From assembly GCF_052324685.1 (NCBI RefSeq), contig NC_135219.1, forward strand, positions 24,221,532 to 24,285,531: DNA of 64,000 nt, given 5' to 3'. The stretch is from Brachyhypopomus gauderio. Taxonomy: Eukaryota; Chordata; Actinopteri; Gymnotiformes; Hypopomidae. Shown here piece after piece: positions 28,520 through 40,302 of the stretch. The notes beneath the pieces were generated by a model. That model ran no database searches and was not told the DNA's origin. It saw only the letters and a program-made list of their open reading frames with translations. The translations under genes and the position numbers were made by a program. Within the stretch, counting starts at the first letter, position 1. Each line of letters begins with the position of its first letter.

Positions 28520-29060
28520 CGCAAAGTAAGAATGAAATCTGTATTTTCCTATTACACATTGAGAGCTACCTGTATTTCCAGGGTAACTCTGAATAATGAA
28601 TGAAGATGGTGCATGAATGAAATCGCTTAAAACTAAAAGATAATGCAGCATTGTCAGTCGTGCATTCTTGTGTAGACTACATTACACAAATATTGTTAAT
28701 TAATATTATCTTTTTTATAAAATTTTATATATTGCAATCTTAACAGTATTTGTGCCCATGCATTTGAATGAAATATTTCACCATTTTGAAATGATTACTT
28801 TTACATTTTGAAATCTTAATGTATAAACACATGTGAGCATATTGGTTACAGTAATAAAAAAAACACCATTCAAAAGTCTGCACGCTTTCATTTGTGCAAC
28901 TTTAAAATAATTTTGTCTGGCATTTTTTGCATTATTTAAATCTTAGCTTTAAAATTTAGATTTAAATAAAATAACAGAAATTAACAAACACCATTCTGGC
29001 TACCTGAAGCTGACTGAAACTGGCTTTGATAAGTAGAATCTGTAAATCAATGAGTGTGCT
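28520..29060. other. AT-rich intergenic DNA upstream of NFKBIA
   Basis: No exon, repeat or motif cluster was recognised. Confidence 0.55.
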
Positions 29061-29067
29061 CAAACAT

Positions 29068-29316
29068 GGAAGGCCCCACAGTCTGGGGTTTATAGGTATG
29101 AAGGCCCCTCAGTCTGGGGCTTATAGGTATGAAGGCCTCTCAGTCTGGGGTTTCTAGGTATGAAGGCCCCTCAGTCTGGGGTTTATAGGTATGAAGGCCC
29201 CTCAGTCTGGGGCTTATAGGTATGAAGGCCTCTCAGTCTGGGGTTTCTAGGTATGAAGGCCCCTCAGTCTGGGGTTTCTAGGTATGAAGGCCCCTCAGTC
29301 TGGGGTTTCCAGGTAT
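29068..29316. repeat. 31-bp tandem repeat
   Basis: Eight copies of a 31-bp unit (GTATGAAGGCCCCTCAGTCT + GGGGTTTATAG), differing at TTATAG/TTCTAG and CCCC/CCTC. Two-unit patterns repeat, suggesting expansion by blocks. Confidence 0.95.
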
Positions 29317-29319
29317 GTT

Positions 29320-31500
29320 TGGTAACTTTACTAGGACACTCCCTTCAAAAACACCTTCTAACGATCATCTTTTCTGGACTGAACAAATCAGAACCATTTT
29401 CCAATGTGCAGGCATTCCCTCTGGTTTTGCCCGTATATAGGTTAGTGGTAGTCAACCTATATCAAAGTAGGTTAAATCAGTACTGCAGGTATTTACCATC
29501 TACTGTATACTCTGTTAAGGTTTAATGGAGACCCCCCCCCAGGAAAAAGGCGACTGCTGAAAAATAATAATAAAAAAAATTCTCAGGGAAACTCCTCTTA
29601 TGTAACATAATAGGGTACTGGTTTGTACAAGAGCACGGCTGCACTATCTGTCTGGAGCTGACAGAGGTTTCACAATGGGAAACCTCTGTACACACTGAAA
29701 CACACACGTTAGCAACTGTCTCCAACAACAATACACACTCAGAGCTTGAACAGTGATACTGTTAATGTAACACAGACATCACACCCGGATATATGACGCC
29801 ACAGCCCTGCGTCTGACACATTCCTGCAGTCCGTGTTCACAGAGACAAGCACCAATCCTTCAATTATCCACCACTCAGATCCAGAGCTCGTCACTGGAGA
29901 TAACAAGCTGGAACACCGTGTGACATTCTTCAGCTCTGTTATACAACGTCGTCAAGCTTGTTTCACAAGCTGATTGGTCTAAATTTTTATATAACTTGTG
30001 GTTACTTGTTTGTCTATATTGGCATCCAAGGACAAAGGGTTTAAACTAACATTCCAAAGACATTCATAAAAGAGACTTTTTAATTTAACTGATATTTGTA
30101 ATTATACATAATTATTTGTATAAAATAATTTTATTATTTAAAAAATAGTTTTTGAAGTTGCGATAAACACTGTGGGTTACCCCCCTATATACGTAAAATG
30201 TCAGACTCATGCATATCAACGCTTATATATCAGATTAATTGAATTGTTAATGGAATGTATAAAGTATATATAGATGTATAAAGTGATTCATGAAGAAAAT
30301 TTCAGGGGCTTGCAGGGGGGCTTGGTTCCATTTTGAATAGAGGGAGTTTTGGGGACTCTAGCTGTGAAGACTGATGCATCTTACCCAGTGGGGGCAGACA
30401 GCTAGACAGACACTTCTGCTTTCTGTCTGACTGCACAATAAAGATCAGGCAGTGCGATGTATCTTTATGTGAAATGTAAGAGAATGTAAGAGACCAAAAA
30501 GCATCTTTGGATGTGTGTGACATTTGTCAGACTAAAAGAATGAATTTGATCAAATTAGGTCAACAGTATGATTAATTTAATCACTATCTCTCACAGAAAC
30601 CTGTGGGTCATACTGATTCTATTCAGCACCCAAGTTGAATTAACACAATTTCACAAAGTGCTGAACTCAAATGATTGGAACTCAAGAGTATCAGATGTCA
30701 TGTAATTAGTCAATGTGTCAGCACTTCATAAGCCTTACATACAATTTGGGTCACATTGAATCTCTTTAAAAAAAACTTAATGAAGAGGCATGACTTTTCT
30801 ACATGATGGTACAGGTGTATACCTGAAAGAGAGATCTTGTCTTCCATGTGTGTTTTCACTCCCAATTGTTTTGTACATTTGGAAGAAGAAAAAGAAGAGG
30901 ATGAATATATTCCAACTGTGGAGATGTCATGGCTAATGGCTGCCATTAAGTAAAGGAGAGGTGGACAACCTTGAGAAGCTCAAAAGCACATTCAGAGGAA
31001 ACGTATATCCAGTAGAGTACCAGACTACCATGAGGTGACAGAGCAGCTCCAGGACTCATTGGTACCACCAGACCCTGAAGGTTCCTCCAGACTACAGGAG
31101 GAATGAAACACCATACTTCTAAAATATATTTCCTCAGATGGTGCTTTGATCTGAAATCTCTAAGAGATGTGAAAGTTGGTTGAGATCTGGAGGCTGCTAA
31201 CTCTTATGGATTTACATATCATAGTCATCAAACACCCATCATGATAGAAATAGTTTATCGTATGATAGAGGTGATCACTCAGAACAGCTTTACATTGAGT
31301 TGCACTGACCTTTCGCCCTAAGGGGTCAAATGACCCCGAAGCACATGGTCTCCACACCTCTCCGTAGGCGTTAAGCATTTAGGCCTGTGCTGTACTATTG
31401 AAAATATAGAAATAAGTGACCATATCACCTCTCTCCTGTAGACCTACAGCGGTTTTCAGTACCACTGACCAGTCAAATGTGCATTTGTCTTTGAGGAGTT
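29320..31500. other. Intergenic, no gene recognised
   Basis: Both strands are full of stops. INSM2, an intronless gene that would be easy to see, and RALGAPA1 exons are not present although human has them between NFKBIA and BRMS1L. Confidence 0.55.
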
Positions 31501-31506
31501 TATATA

Positions 31507-33078
31507 CACTACCGTTCAAAAGTTTGGGGTCACTTAGAAATGTTCTTATTTTTGAAAGAAAAGCAGTTTTTTTTTTTCAATTTAGCTAACATTAAATGCA
31601 TCAAAAATACACTCTATACACTATTAATGTGGTAAATGACTATTCTAGCTGTAAACATCTGGTTTTTAATGCAATATCTACATAGATGTATGGAGACCCA
31701 TTTCCAACAACCATCACTCCAGTGTTCTAATGGTACATTGTGTTTGCTAACTCTGTAAGGAGGCTATTGGATATTTAGAAAACCCTTGAAAACCCTTGTG
31801 CAAGTAGGTTAGCACAGCTGAAAACAGTTTTGCTGATTAGAGAAGCTATAAAACTGACCTTCCTTTGAACTAGTTGAGAATCTGGAGCGTTACAATTGTT
31901 GGTTCGATTAAACTCACAAAATGGCCAGAAAAAACAACTTTCAATTGAAACTTGACAGTCTATTCTTGTTCTGAGAAATGAAGGCTATTCCATGCGAGAC
32001 ATTGCCAAGAAACTGAAGATTTCCTACAATGGTGTGTACTACTCCCTTCAGAGGAGAGCACAGACAGGCTCTAACCAGAGTAGAAGGAGAAGTGGAAGGC
32101 CCCGCTGCACAACTGAGCAAGAAGACAAGTACATTACAGTCTCGAGTTTGAGAAATCGACGCCTCACAGGTCCTCAACTGGCAGCTTCATTAAATAGTAC
32201 CCGCAAAACGCCAGTGTCAACATCTACAGTGAAGAGGCGACTCCGGGATGCTGGCCTTCAGGGCAGAGTGGCAAAGAAAAAGCCATATCTGGCTAATAAA
32301 ATAAAAAGATTAATATGGGCAAAAGAACACAGACATTGGACAGAGGAAGATTGGGAAAAAGTGTTATGGACAGATGAATCAAAGTTTGAGGTGTTTGGAT
32401 CACACAGACGAACATTTGTGAGACGCAGAACAACTGAAAAGATGCTGGAAGAGTGCCTGACACCATCTGTCAAACATGGTGGAGGTAATGTGATGGTCTG
32501 GGGTTGCTTTGGTGCTGGTAAAGTGGGAGATTTGTACAAGGTAAAAGGGATTTTGAATAAGGAAGGCCATCACTCCATTTTGCAACACCATGCCATACCC
32601 TGTGGACAGCGCTTGATTGGAGCCAATTTCATCCTGCAACAGGACAATGACCCAAAGCACACCTCCAAATTATGCACAAACTATTTAGAGAAGAAGCAGG
32701 CAGCTGGTGTTTTATCGGTAATGGAGTGGCCAGCGCAGTCACCAGATCTCAACTGCTGTTGTGGGAGCAGCTTGACCGTATGGTACGAAAAAAGTGCCCA
32801 TTAACCCAATCAAACTTGTGGGAGCGGCTTCTGGAAGCATGGGGTGAAATTTCTCCAGATTACCTCAGCAAATTAACAGCTAGAATACCAAAGGTCTGCA
32901 ATGCTGTAATTGCTGCTAAGGGAGCATTCTTTGACGAAAGCAAAGTTTAAAGTAGAAAATTATTTCAAATAAAAAAAAAACATTATTTCTACCTTGTCAA
33001 TGTCTGGACTATATTTCTATTCATTTTGCAACTCATTTGATAAATAAAAGTATGAGATTTCAGGGAAAACACAAAAAC
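31507..33078 (+). mobile_element. Tc1-like transposon lacking its 3' inverted repeat
   Basis: The 5' end is CACTACCGTTCAAAAGTTTG after a TA. The end of the transposase frame and the AT-rich 3' flank are present up to about 33078. The matching inverted repeat expected there is missing and hAT-like sequence follows instead. The sequence is clearly fish Tc1 and is one of the best-preserved transposons in the window, but not mobile on its own. Confidence 0.9.
31921..32950 (+). pseudogene. Tc1-like transposase, frameshifted
   Basis: Reading begins at ATGGCCAG (31921). An early frameshift/stop separates the first about 20 codons from the long frame at 31992-32804. The paired helix-turn-helix region (MRDIAKKLKISYNGVYYSLQ; GRPRCTTEQEDKYI; TSTVKRRLRDAGL) and the catalytic domain are clear: first Asp in KVLWTDESKFEVFG, second in LQQDNDPKHTS. 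A small deletion after SPDLN (near 32752) shifts the frame and removes the third acidic residue. Downstream the correct frame resumes (LLWEQLDRMVRKKCP ... FFDESKV) to a stop at 32948-32950. It would encode a DDE cut-and-paste transposase but is broken at two points. Confidence 0.92.
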
Positions 33079-33368
33079 TGGGAGCTACTTCTTGGAGACC
33101 AATTATTGCGGAGGGCTACCAGATGAATTCGCATCAATCTAACGAAAAGTTGTTGAGCGGGGGGGTGGTGTGCGTGTGCGAGTGTCAATTGCTAAGCGGG
33201 AAGACCGCTAGCAACCGCGGACAATCTATAATAGTAGCAAAAACATAAACGATGCAGCGCTTTGGTGCATGACGCTATAGTGAGCTATTTTTAAAACAAA
33301 CCCGCGGGCGACTCGTGACGTCCTCGCGGGCGACATGGTGCCCGTGGGCACCACGTTGGTGACCCCTG
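33079..33368. mobile_element. hAT-like fragment (left end missing)
   Basis: The right end is GGTGCCCGTGGGCACCACGT followed by TGGTGACCCCTG, a typical hAT terminus, with the internal segments GGAGCTACTTCTTGG and CGCGGGCGAC. The left terminus is absent; the fragment abuts the truncated Tc1 element. Non-coding. Confidence 0.6.
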
Positions 33369-33638
33369 ATATAGGTCTTTTTGTCCTGTTGTGGTGTAGA
33401 CCAGAGGAGGATGGTTGGACTCGAACATCTCTATAGCTGCTTGGTAACAATTGCTGGTGTAAAATGCTCCATATTAGAAATATTTTGACAATTATAGAAA
33501 AATTCAAGCTGATTTGTTTTAAGTTTATTGGCAAAAACAGCACATACACCCAAATAAGTGTTACTTTTATAGTGGATGAGATGATGAAAAAGGTTATGAA
33601 ATGCATTGGAAAACAATGACTCATTTGTTTATGTATTG

Positions 33639-33964
33639 CTGGGGTGTCCAGACTTTTTGCAATGAGGGCCAGACCTGGTAAAGTGAAACTGTGGGGGCCG
33701 ACCATTATATAATTAATGCAAATTATCTAATTAATTTTATTATAAAGATGGGGCTGCTTTGTGTTTGCGTGTGACGGGGTGGGGGATGGGACGTTGTGGC
33801 GAGGTCTGCTCGTGTGTACCAGGTCTACTGCCACCTTCTGGTGAAATATAAAATAGCGGGGATTTTATTTAGACAATAGCGTGTGCTGGCGGGTCGCATA
33901 TTAGTGATTTTATGGCACAGGCTGCGGGCCGGAGGAGGTTTGAACGCGGGCCGTATTTGGCCTG
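33639..33964. mobile_element. 326-bp hAT-type MITE
   Basis: Begins CTGGGGTGTCCAGACTTTTTG and ends GGGCCGTATTTGGCCTG, with an 8-bp duplication ATGTATTG on both sides (33631-33638 and 33965-33972). The right terminus looks eroded compared with the left. Non-coding. Confidence 0.85.
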
Positions 33965-34047
33965 ATGTATTGGAAACAAATTTATTTCCATGCCCAAATG
34001 TCACATAATACAGTATAGTAGACAGTCAATAGTTCCATGATTTATGT

Positions 34048-34096
34048 ATCCAATAATAATAATAATAATAACAACAACAACAATAATAATGATAGG
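34048..34096. repeat. (AAT)n/(AAC)n microsatellite
   Basis: Trinucleotide tract of AAT and AAC units. Confidence 0.85.
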
Positions 34097-34459
34097 TTAT
34101 GTAAAGCTGATTATTAAGAAAAATGTCAACATACTTATAATATAGTGGGATACAAAGGAGCGTTTAATTCACTTACTTTACTTTGACTACACATTTCCTA
34201 TACTTCACATACAGTATATTTTAGGTTTAAAACTACTGCGGTAAAACACAATCACAATGTGCTTTTCCCCAACATAACTCAGCAAGACTGACAAAGCAGG
34301 TAAAACATAAAACACTTGGCTAAACAATCTGAAAGAAAAAAGCTACTTAGAAAATACAACACTGTACTACCGCCCCCTCCTGGTAACATTTAGTTTATCA
34401 TCTCAAAACATGAAGAATGAAGCGGTTGCATATGGACTGCAACTCCCGTCGCCCCTTGG

Positions 34460-34659
34460 TGTTGACGCCATTTATTTTGTCCAATTACATTTGAGGCTGA
34501 ATGAAGACGGTATTTATGTTTGAGCACATGATTGGTCATCCACGTGGCCGTGACTGAATCGTAAAGACGGTGGATTTGTTAGCCGGTTGTTTAAATGTTA
34601 TGCTGTGCCCTTTTGTTTTTAGTTAATGCGAGCGTCTGTATCAGGTTTACATTGTTATT
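34460..34659 (+). promoter_or_regulatory. BRMS1L promoter / 5' UTR
   Basis: Contains a YY1-like GACGCCATTTAT (about 34464), an inverted CCAAT box (ATTGG, 34531-34535) and a perfect E-box CACGTG (34541-34546), all within 200 bp of the start codon. No TATA box was seen. This is a plausible housekeeping promoter; the start site is not determined. Confidence 0.5.
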
Positions 34660-37254
34660 ATGCCAGTTCATTCGCGTGATAGAAAAGAGTCGCACGAAGA
34701 TATGGACGTGGACTACCCGGACCATGAAGGCGCCAGCAGCTCTGATGAGGAGGACACAGTAAGCTCGTCTGCGTCTGAAGATGGAGACAGCTCAGGTGAG
34801 CCTTCAGCGTTTAGATGATTCAACAGCCATTTAACAATTTAAATACTTAAAATTTCGTAAATATGGTTCAGTAATGTACCTGAGGAGCTATCTAACACGG
34901 ACGTGGTTTGCCTTTATCTCATGCTGTCATGATGATGATGAGATGTGCAGAAATGGATGATGAAGATTGTGAAAGGAGGCGACTGGAATGTCTGGATGAG
35001 ATGACCAGTCTGGAGAAGCAGTTCACTGACCTCAAGGACCAGTGAGTAACAGTCCCAGCTCAACAATAACTCATACTCACCAGAATATTTACGTTAACCA
35101 TCTGACCGTGTCAAATCGCTGAAATGGTTCAGAAGTTTGATATTTGATCAGGTTGTACAAGGAGAGACTTAACCAGGTGGATCTGAAGCTACAGGAGGTC
35201 AAAGCTGGCAGTGCTGCTGAATACCTGGAGCCCCTGGCCAACCTCCAGGAGAATGTACAGATTCGTACCAAAGTGGCTGGTAGGTTTCCACAAAACTTAA
35301 TTCAGAATATGAAACTATGTGAGGACAACGATTAGTTCACTTCACTTACTGGAAGTATCGTTTAGCATTAGACAAGCTGAAATTTTTAAGATAATTGAAA
35401 CCATCATAAAATATTATTTGTTTAACCAACTAAATTATCACAAATTAATTTTAAACTGATTCAGTGACATGAAATGGTATTGGGCATAGGCTCAATGTTC
35501 AGTCGTCCTGGACCTGAACTCGTCACGTAATCATGGAGAGTTCATTAGGAATGCTTTGAACATGTGTCATGTGCAATCATGGGTTATTCTTCACTTTCCT
35601 GTTTTGAAGGTATCTACCGTGAGCTATGCTTGGAGTCTGTGCGGAATAAATATGACTGTGAGATGCAAGCAGCGAGCCAGCACTGGGAGGTAACACTCTG
35701 TGTGGCTACATAGGGAGAATACGGTGTGTTGTGCAATAAACCTTTGGCCTACACTGTCTGGCCGCTGTATTAGGTGTACCTTTATTAGGTATACCTTACA
35801 TACAGGTGCATTTTACAGACAAACAATTAAATACTGTAGTACTCCCCATGACATGCAGTTTGTCTGCAACCCTGTACCCAGTTCACCAGTGTTCAGATTC
35901 TGACACCAACCAACGTCTTTCTTTTCAGCCTATATCTAAATGTGACTATACTGTATATAAGACATATAGATATAAGACATGTATATATGTGTTTCTTCTT
36001 TCTTCAGTAAGTGTAGCCCAATCCTCTTAAAGGTATTTTACTAAGAGCTATTATACTATAGGCTACATGATACAAACATATTTAAGGAAATAATGGCAAT
36101 TAAAATAATATTTTAAGGAAAATTATCACAATTCCTTTAATTCCGATTTGTTAATGTAGGCTAATCATTTGCATATTGGGTATATTGTGCCATCTTTTGC
36201 ATATTACGTATTACATTGTCATTTAGTGAAATTGCTGTAACAGTCATACTATTGTTTGTGTGTGACAGAGTGAGAAGCTGCTTCTGTTTGATACAGTCCA
36301 GAGTGAACTAGAGGAGAAGATCAGACGTCTAGAGGAGGACAGACAGAGTATTGACATTACGTCAGGTTAAAAAAAACAACACAAACACATTGTATCACAA
36401 GCTTAAGCATCTATGTATTAGCTTGTACGGATTACATCGTAATTTTTTTATTGTATTTTATATTATAAATTGTATATTATTTCTTATTTCCTACACCAGA
36501 ACTGTGGAATGATGGCTTGCAGGCAAGAACCAATAAAAAAAAACATCCCTTCTCTCCTGGCAAGAAGAAGAAACCCGTGGTTGTGTCCGATATCCTTTAC
36601 CTGAGCACTCATCTGTTTTCAGCTATACTGCAGTTGCATCAGTTATTATACATATGTCCTGTATTTCCTTATCTTCCCACGACCATATATCGTTTACATG
36701 TTGCAAGACCTAGACATACTCGAAGACTGGACGGCTATACGAAAGGTCTGCAGGTGTTTTCCTAAGTTGTGTTTATTTGTAGAAATGTACTGCTTTATAT
36801 TTTTTTATTTGTTTGTTTTATTCACTGCACTGTTTTTCACAGGCTATGGCTTCGATGGGACCACACAGAGTAAAAGTTGATGGTAAGAGATTTAATGTAT
36901 TTTAGCATGATTAAAAAGGTGTGGATTCTTCTCCTTACATTGTAACGTACATTTGTATTATATTGTGGCAAACTAGCTAGAATTGTAGCAGCCGTTCAGA
37001 ATTCACAAGAGGCAGTGATGTAGGACAAGAAGTTTAGGTGAGGGATCTGCTAAGAGGGCGTTTCAGTTAGTGCAGTGAATGAGCCTGTGTTCAACAGTCC
37101 CGTCAAAAGCTGATGGACAGCATCACCATGCTGCTCGCTCTGAAGATGGACGTTTATTCTACGACAACAAGTGGTACAGTCGAGGGCAGGCCGTGTGCAT
37201 CGCTCGCAAGGAGGAGTACCCCATAAGGTACGGGAGCAAGAGAGTGCATGTCCG

Positions 37255-37296
<42 letters not shown>

Positions 37297-37473
37297 ACTT
37301 CTTGGGAATACTAGCATGAACATGCATCTTTCTTTGGTTCCCATTTCTGTCCTAGTGCCATTATAACCACCATTAACCATGACGAGGTCTGGTTCAAGCG
37401 TTTGGATGGCAGCAAATCGAAGCTCTACATTTCACAACTGCAGAAAGGCAAATACACCATCAAACACTCCTAA
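34660..37473 (+). CDS. brms1l: BRMS1-like transcriptional repressor, 10 exons
   Basis: Exons are 34660-34795, 34951-35041, 35152-35279, 35610-35689, 36269-36365, 36500-36589, 36681-36745, 36843-36882, 37098-37227 and 37356-37473, totalling 975 nt (324 aa; human BRMS1L 323). It starts [11 protein letters not shown]. An acidic Ser/Glu stretch is followed by [19 protein letters not shown] and the coiled-coil Sds3-like domain ([15 protein letters not shown] to [14 protein letters not shown], about residues 60-185). Then come [20 protein letters not shown] and a C-terminal domain ending [21 protein letters not shown]1L is a subunit of SIN3-HDAC corepressor complexes in the nucleus. All introns are GT-AG except intron 6 (36590-36680), which fits a U12 AT-AC intron. 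The 3' UTR probably ends after AATAAA at 38230. Confidence 0.97.
36590..36680 (+). other. U12-type AT-AC intron (BRMS1L intron 6)
   Basis: The 91-bp intron begins ATATCCTTT, the exact U12 5' splice-site consensus, and ends CCCAC. A branch-site match TTCCTTATC (36665-36673; consensus TTCCTTAAC) lies 7-15 nt before the end. Joining exons at these AT/AC borders restores a conserved stretch ([16 protein letters not shown]). No GT-AG alternative was found that keeps the frame. Confidence 0.9.
37257..37292. repeat. (GT)n microsatellite in BRMS1L intron 9
   Basis: About 18 GT units starting 30 bp after the exon 9 donor. The intron is only 128 bp long. Confidence 0.9.
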
Positions 37474-38240
37474 ATGTTCTTCTGGTCTCCTCGTGGCTGG
37501 AGGTAGTGCAGCCCTACCCATGGTGCACCTCGGTGACATTTTCTGAACTCTTGTCATCTTCAGTTTACTATCAGTCCTTGTTTGCTTGATCCAGCTGCAT
37601 TGGGTCCTTTATGTATGTACTAATCCTTTTGAATCCTCAATCTAAGAGGAATGTTGCACTGCTAAAGAGAAACACAGAAAGAATTGCTGGTTACCAATGA
37701 GAGCGTGTGCATGCATGTGTATGTATGCATGCGTGCTAGCAATAGGGCTACAAGCCATTGTTTCGTAACCCTTGTTTTTAAAGAACAGAAGAGAAGAAAG
37801 ATGCCTCAAGGCCAACGTAGCTCTGTGTGCATTGTTGCCTGTTTAGACCTCTGAAATGTTAATGTGTATTTTTGTCAGAGCACTGTGTATGCCTTGCAGT
37901 AGCCAGCACTTTATTTTTATTATTGTCCAAGAATTCTGCACAGAACTGAATCAGTGTTTGCCCTTTAGGTTCAAGTATTTCTCTGTTTTATAGTGTTCAG
38001 TTTCACATTTAAGCTTCTGTCCATAGGAGATTGAGTGAATAATGAATTGTTTTAAAATTAGCTAATGTTTTTAGTGTTTTTGAGCCTTATACCAATGTAT
38101 TAACAGAACATTAACGAGTCTGGCTATACCTCATACATTTTTTAATTTGATGTGTGTGTACACATTTAAACCACCATCACTCATGATTTTGTTAAATGGT
38201 GCCAACCAGTTCAGGGGCAGAAATGTAGCAATAAAAAATT
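37474..38240 (+). other. BRMS1L 3' UTR
   Basis: AT-rich, without long frames. The first strong AATAAA is at 38230-38235, giving a UTR of about 770 nt. 38240-38857 shows nothing recognisable. Confidence 0.5.
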
Positions 38241-38859
38241 GGTTAAATCGCAGTGGTGTCCAGATGCTTTGTCTTATTAAGTATTTAACAAAAACAGAAG
38301 TTTGATAAAAATTTGGATAAAACTAATTTCTGTTATGCAGTATATTTCATGATCAATGTGATTTGAATATTTAATTGCTCAGAAAACAGATATTTTGCAT
38401 GTACATGTATATATTCACAAATAGATCAATTAGTAGGTTGATTTGCAAATACTTTAATCCTGGTGTCTTTGTGTTTTAAGGGACACTGATTTCTATTGTG
38501 CATTTTCAAAAATGTGAACCTTATTTCCTCGAATTTATTGTCCTATTAACTTCCAAAGGGTTTGGCTGTCCTGTCCCCTATAGTGCAGAGTGAATATGGC
38601 AAGTCCAATTGTGAAAACTGCCCCTAATTAAACCTTGTTTTTGCCTTTTACATTCATAATGGATACACATTCTTTAAATCACATAACGGCAACCATAATA
38701 TTCTACATAACATTACTGAAAACATGCTTGAGATAATGGCTATAAAAAGCATTGTATTTATTTTAAAGTGAAGTTTGGACTATGAATGACATCCAGAGAA
38801 GCAGTTCAAATGTAGATATAATGTCTTCTGTTAGAAACTACCACAAACATTACAGCATA

Positions 38860-40300
38860 CACTCACCGGCCACTTTATTAGGTACACTTGTCCAAGTGTA
38901 CATTAACGCCAATGTCGAATCAGCCAATCACATGGCAACAACTCAAGGCATGTAGACATGGCCAAGACAATCTGCTGCAGTTCCATCCGAGCATCAGAAT
39001 AGGGAAGAAAGGTGATTTAAGTGACTTTGAACGTGGCATGATGGTTGGTGTCAGACAGGCTGGTCTGAGAATTTCAGAAACTTCTGATCTACTGGCAATT
39101 TCATGCAAACCATCTCTAAGTTTTACAGAGAATGGTCCGAAAAAGAGAAAAAAGTGGCAGTTTTGAGGGCTCAAATGCCTTGATGATGCCAGAGGTCAGA
39201 GGAAAATGGCCAGACTGGTTCCAGCCAATAGAACCCCAACAGTAACTCAAATAACCAGTTACAATCGAGGCATGCAGAAGAGCATCTCTGAACACACAAC
39301 CAGGTAGATGGGCTACAGCAGCAGAAGACCACACCGGGTGCCACTCCTGTCAGCTAAGAACAGGAAACTGAGGTTAACATTTGCACAGGCTCACCAAAAT
39401 TGGACAATAGACTGGAAAAAATATTGGAAAAATTTTGTCTGGTCTGAGGAGTCTCAATCTCTGCTGTGAAATTCAGATGGTAGGGTCAGAATTTGGCGTC
39501 AACAACATGAAAGCATGGATCCATCCTGCCTTGTATCAATGGTTCAGGCTGGTGGTGGTGGTGCAATGGTGTGGGGGATGTTTTCCTGGCACACTTTGGG
39601 CCCATTAGTACCAATTGAGCATCGTGTCAACGCCACAGACTACCTGAGTATTGTTGCTGACCATGTCCATCCCTTTATGACCACAGTGTACCCATCTTAA
39701 TATGTAAAGCCAATATTTTCATTTTTTAATTTGAAAACTAAGAACATACTATGATAAAAATAATAAAAAACTACACAAAACTAAAGAATAAACTAAACAT
39801 TTATTTAGCACAGTCTGCTATTTGCTCTTTTTGCAGTTCACTTCAATTAAAAAAAAAACACAAAAATAAAATACAAAATTTTAGTGCACATAACACACAA
39901 GCAGACAGCAGCATCAGTATATTTTTAAGAATGAACATTCATAAAAAAAAAAAAACATAGCAGCAGTAGTTTTTGGTCTCAACAAACTAATGAGCCATTA
40001 TTAAAGCACCAAACACATTCTGTCTGCAAATTTAGTAATCAAAATATAAATAACATAGTAAAACTAATTTTTCAATAAAAATTAAATGTAAAATCTAAGT
40101 GCACTTAACAGCATTTATTAACAGATAACTGCTTCTGTTTGTTCCTGAGAATGGACACAAGGGGGCGCTCTACCAGCCAGAAGGACAGAGCTACCCACAG
40201 CATTGCCTGTGTGCATTGTAAGTATCTGCCTCTTGGGCTCATATATCGATATATCGGTCGATCACTAGCAAGGTGTATCTAATAAAGTGGCTGGTGAGTG
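38860..40300 (+). mobile_element. Tc1-like transposon, copy 2 (same family as 21963-24696)
   Basis: The ends CACTCACCGGCCACTTTATT and AATAAAGTGGCTGGTGAGTG are set in TA dinucleotides. The plus strand holds the first two-thirds of a decayed transposase (38910-39700): GDLSDFERGMMVGVRQAGL, then several stops, then GGGGAMVWGMFSWHTLGP and YLSIVADHVHPFMTTVYPS. The C-terminal third is replaced by about 560 bp of A/T-rich DNA whose right end (ATATATCGGTCGATCACTA) looks like the terminus of another inserted element. Inactive. It keeps an intact TTAA (39016-39019) where copy 1 carries its piggyBac. Confidence 0.9.
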
Positions 40301-40302
40301 TA

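Noticed and set aside
31992-32804. 270-codon frame as a host gene
   Set aside because: It is a Tc1 transposase with catalytic motifs, flanked by a terminal repeat, and frameshifted.
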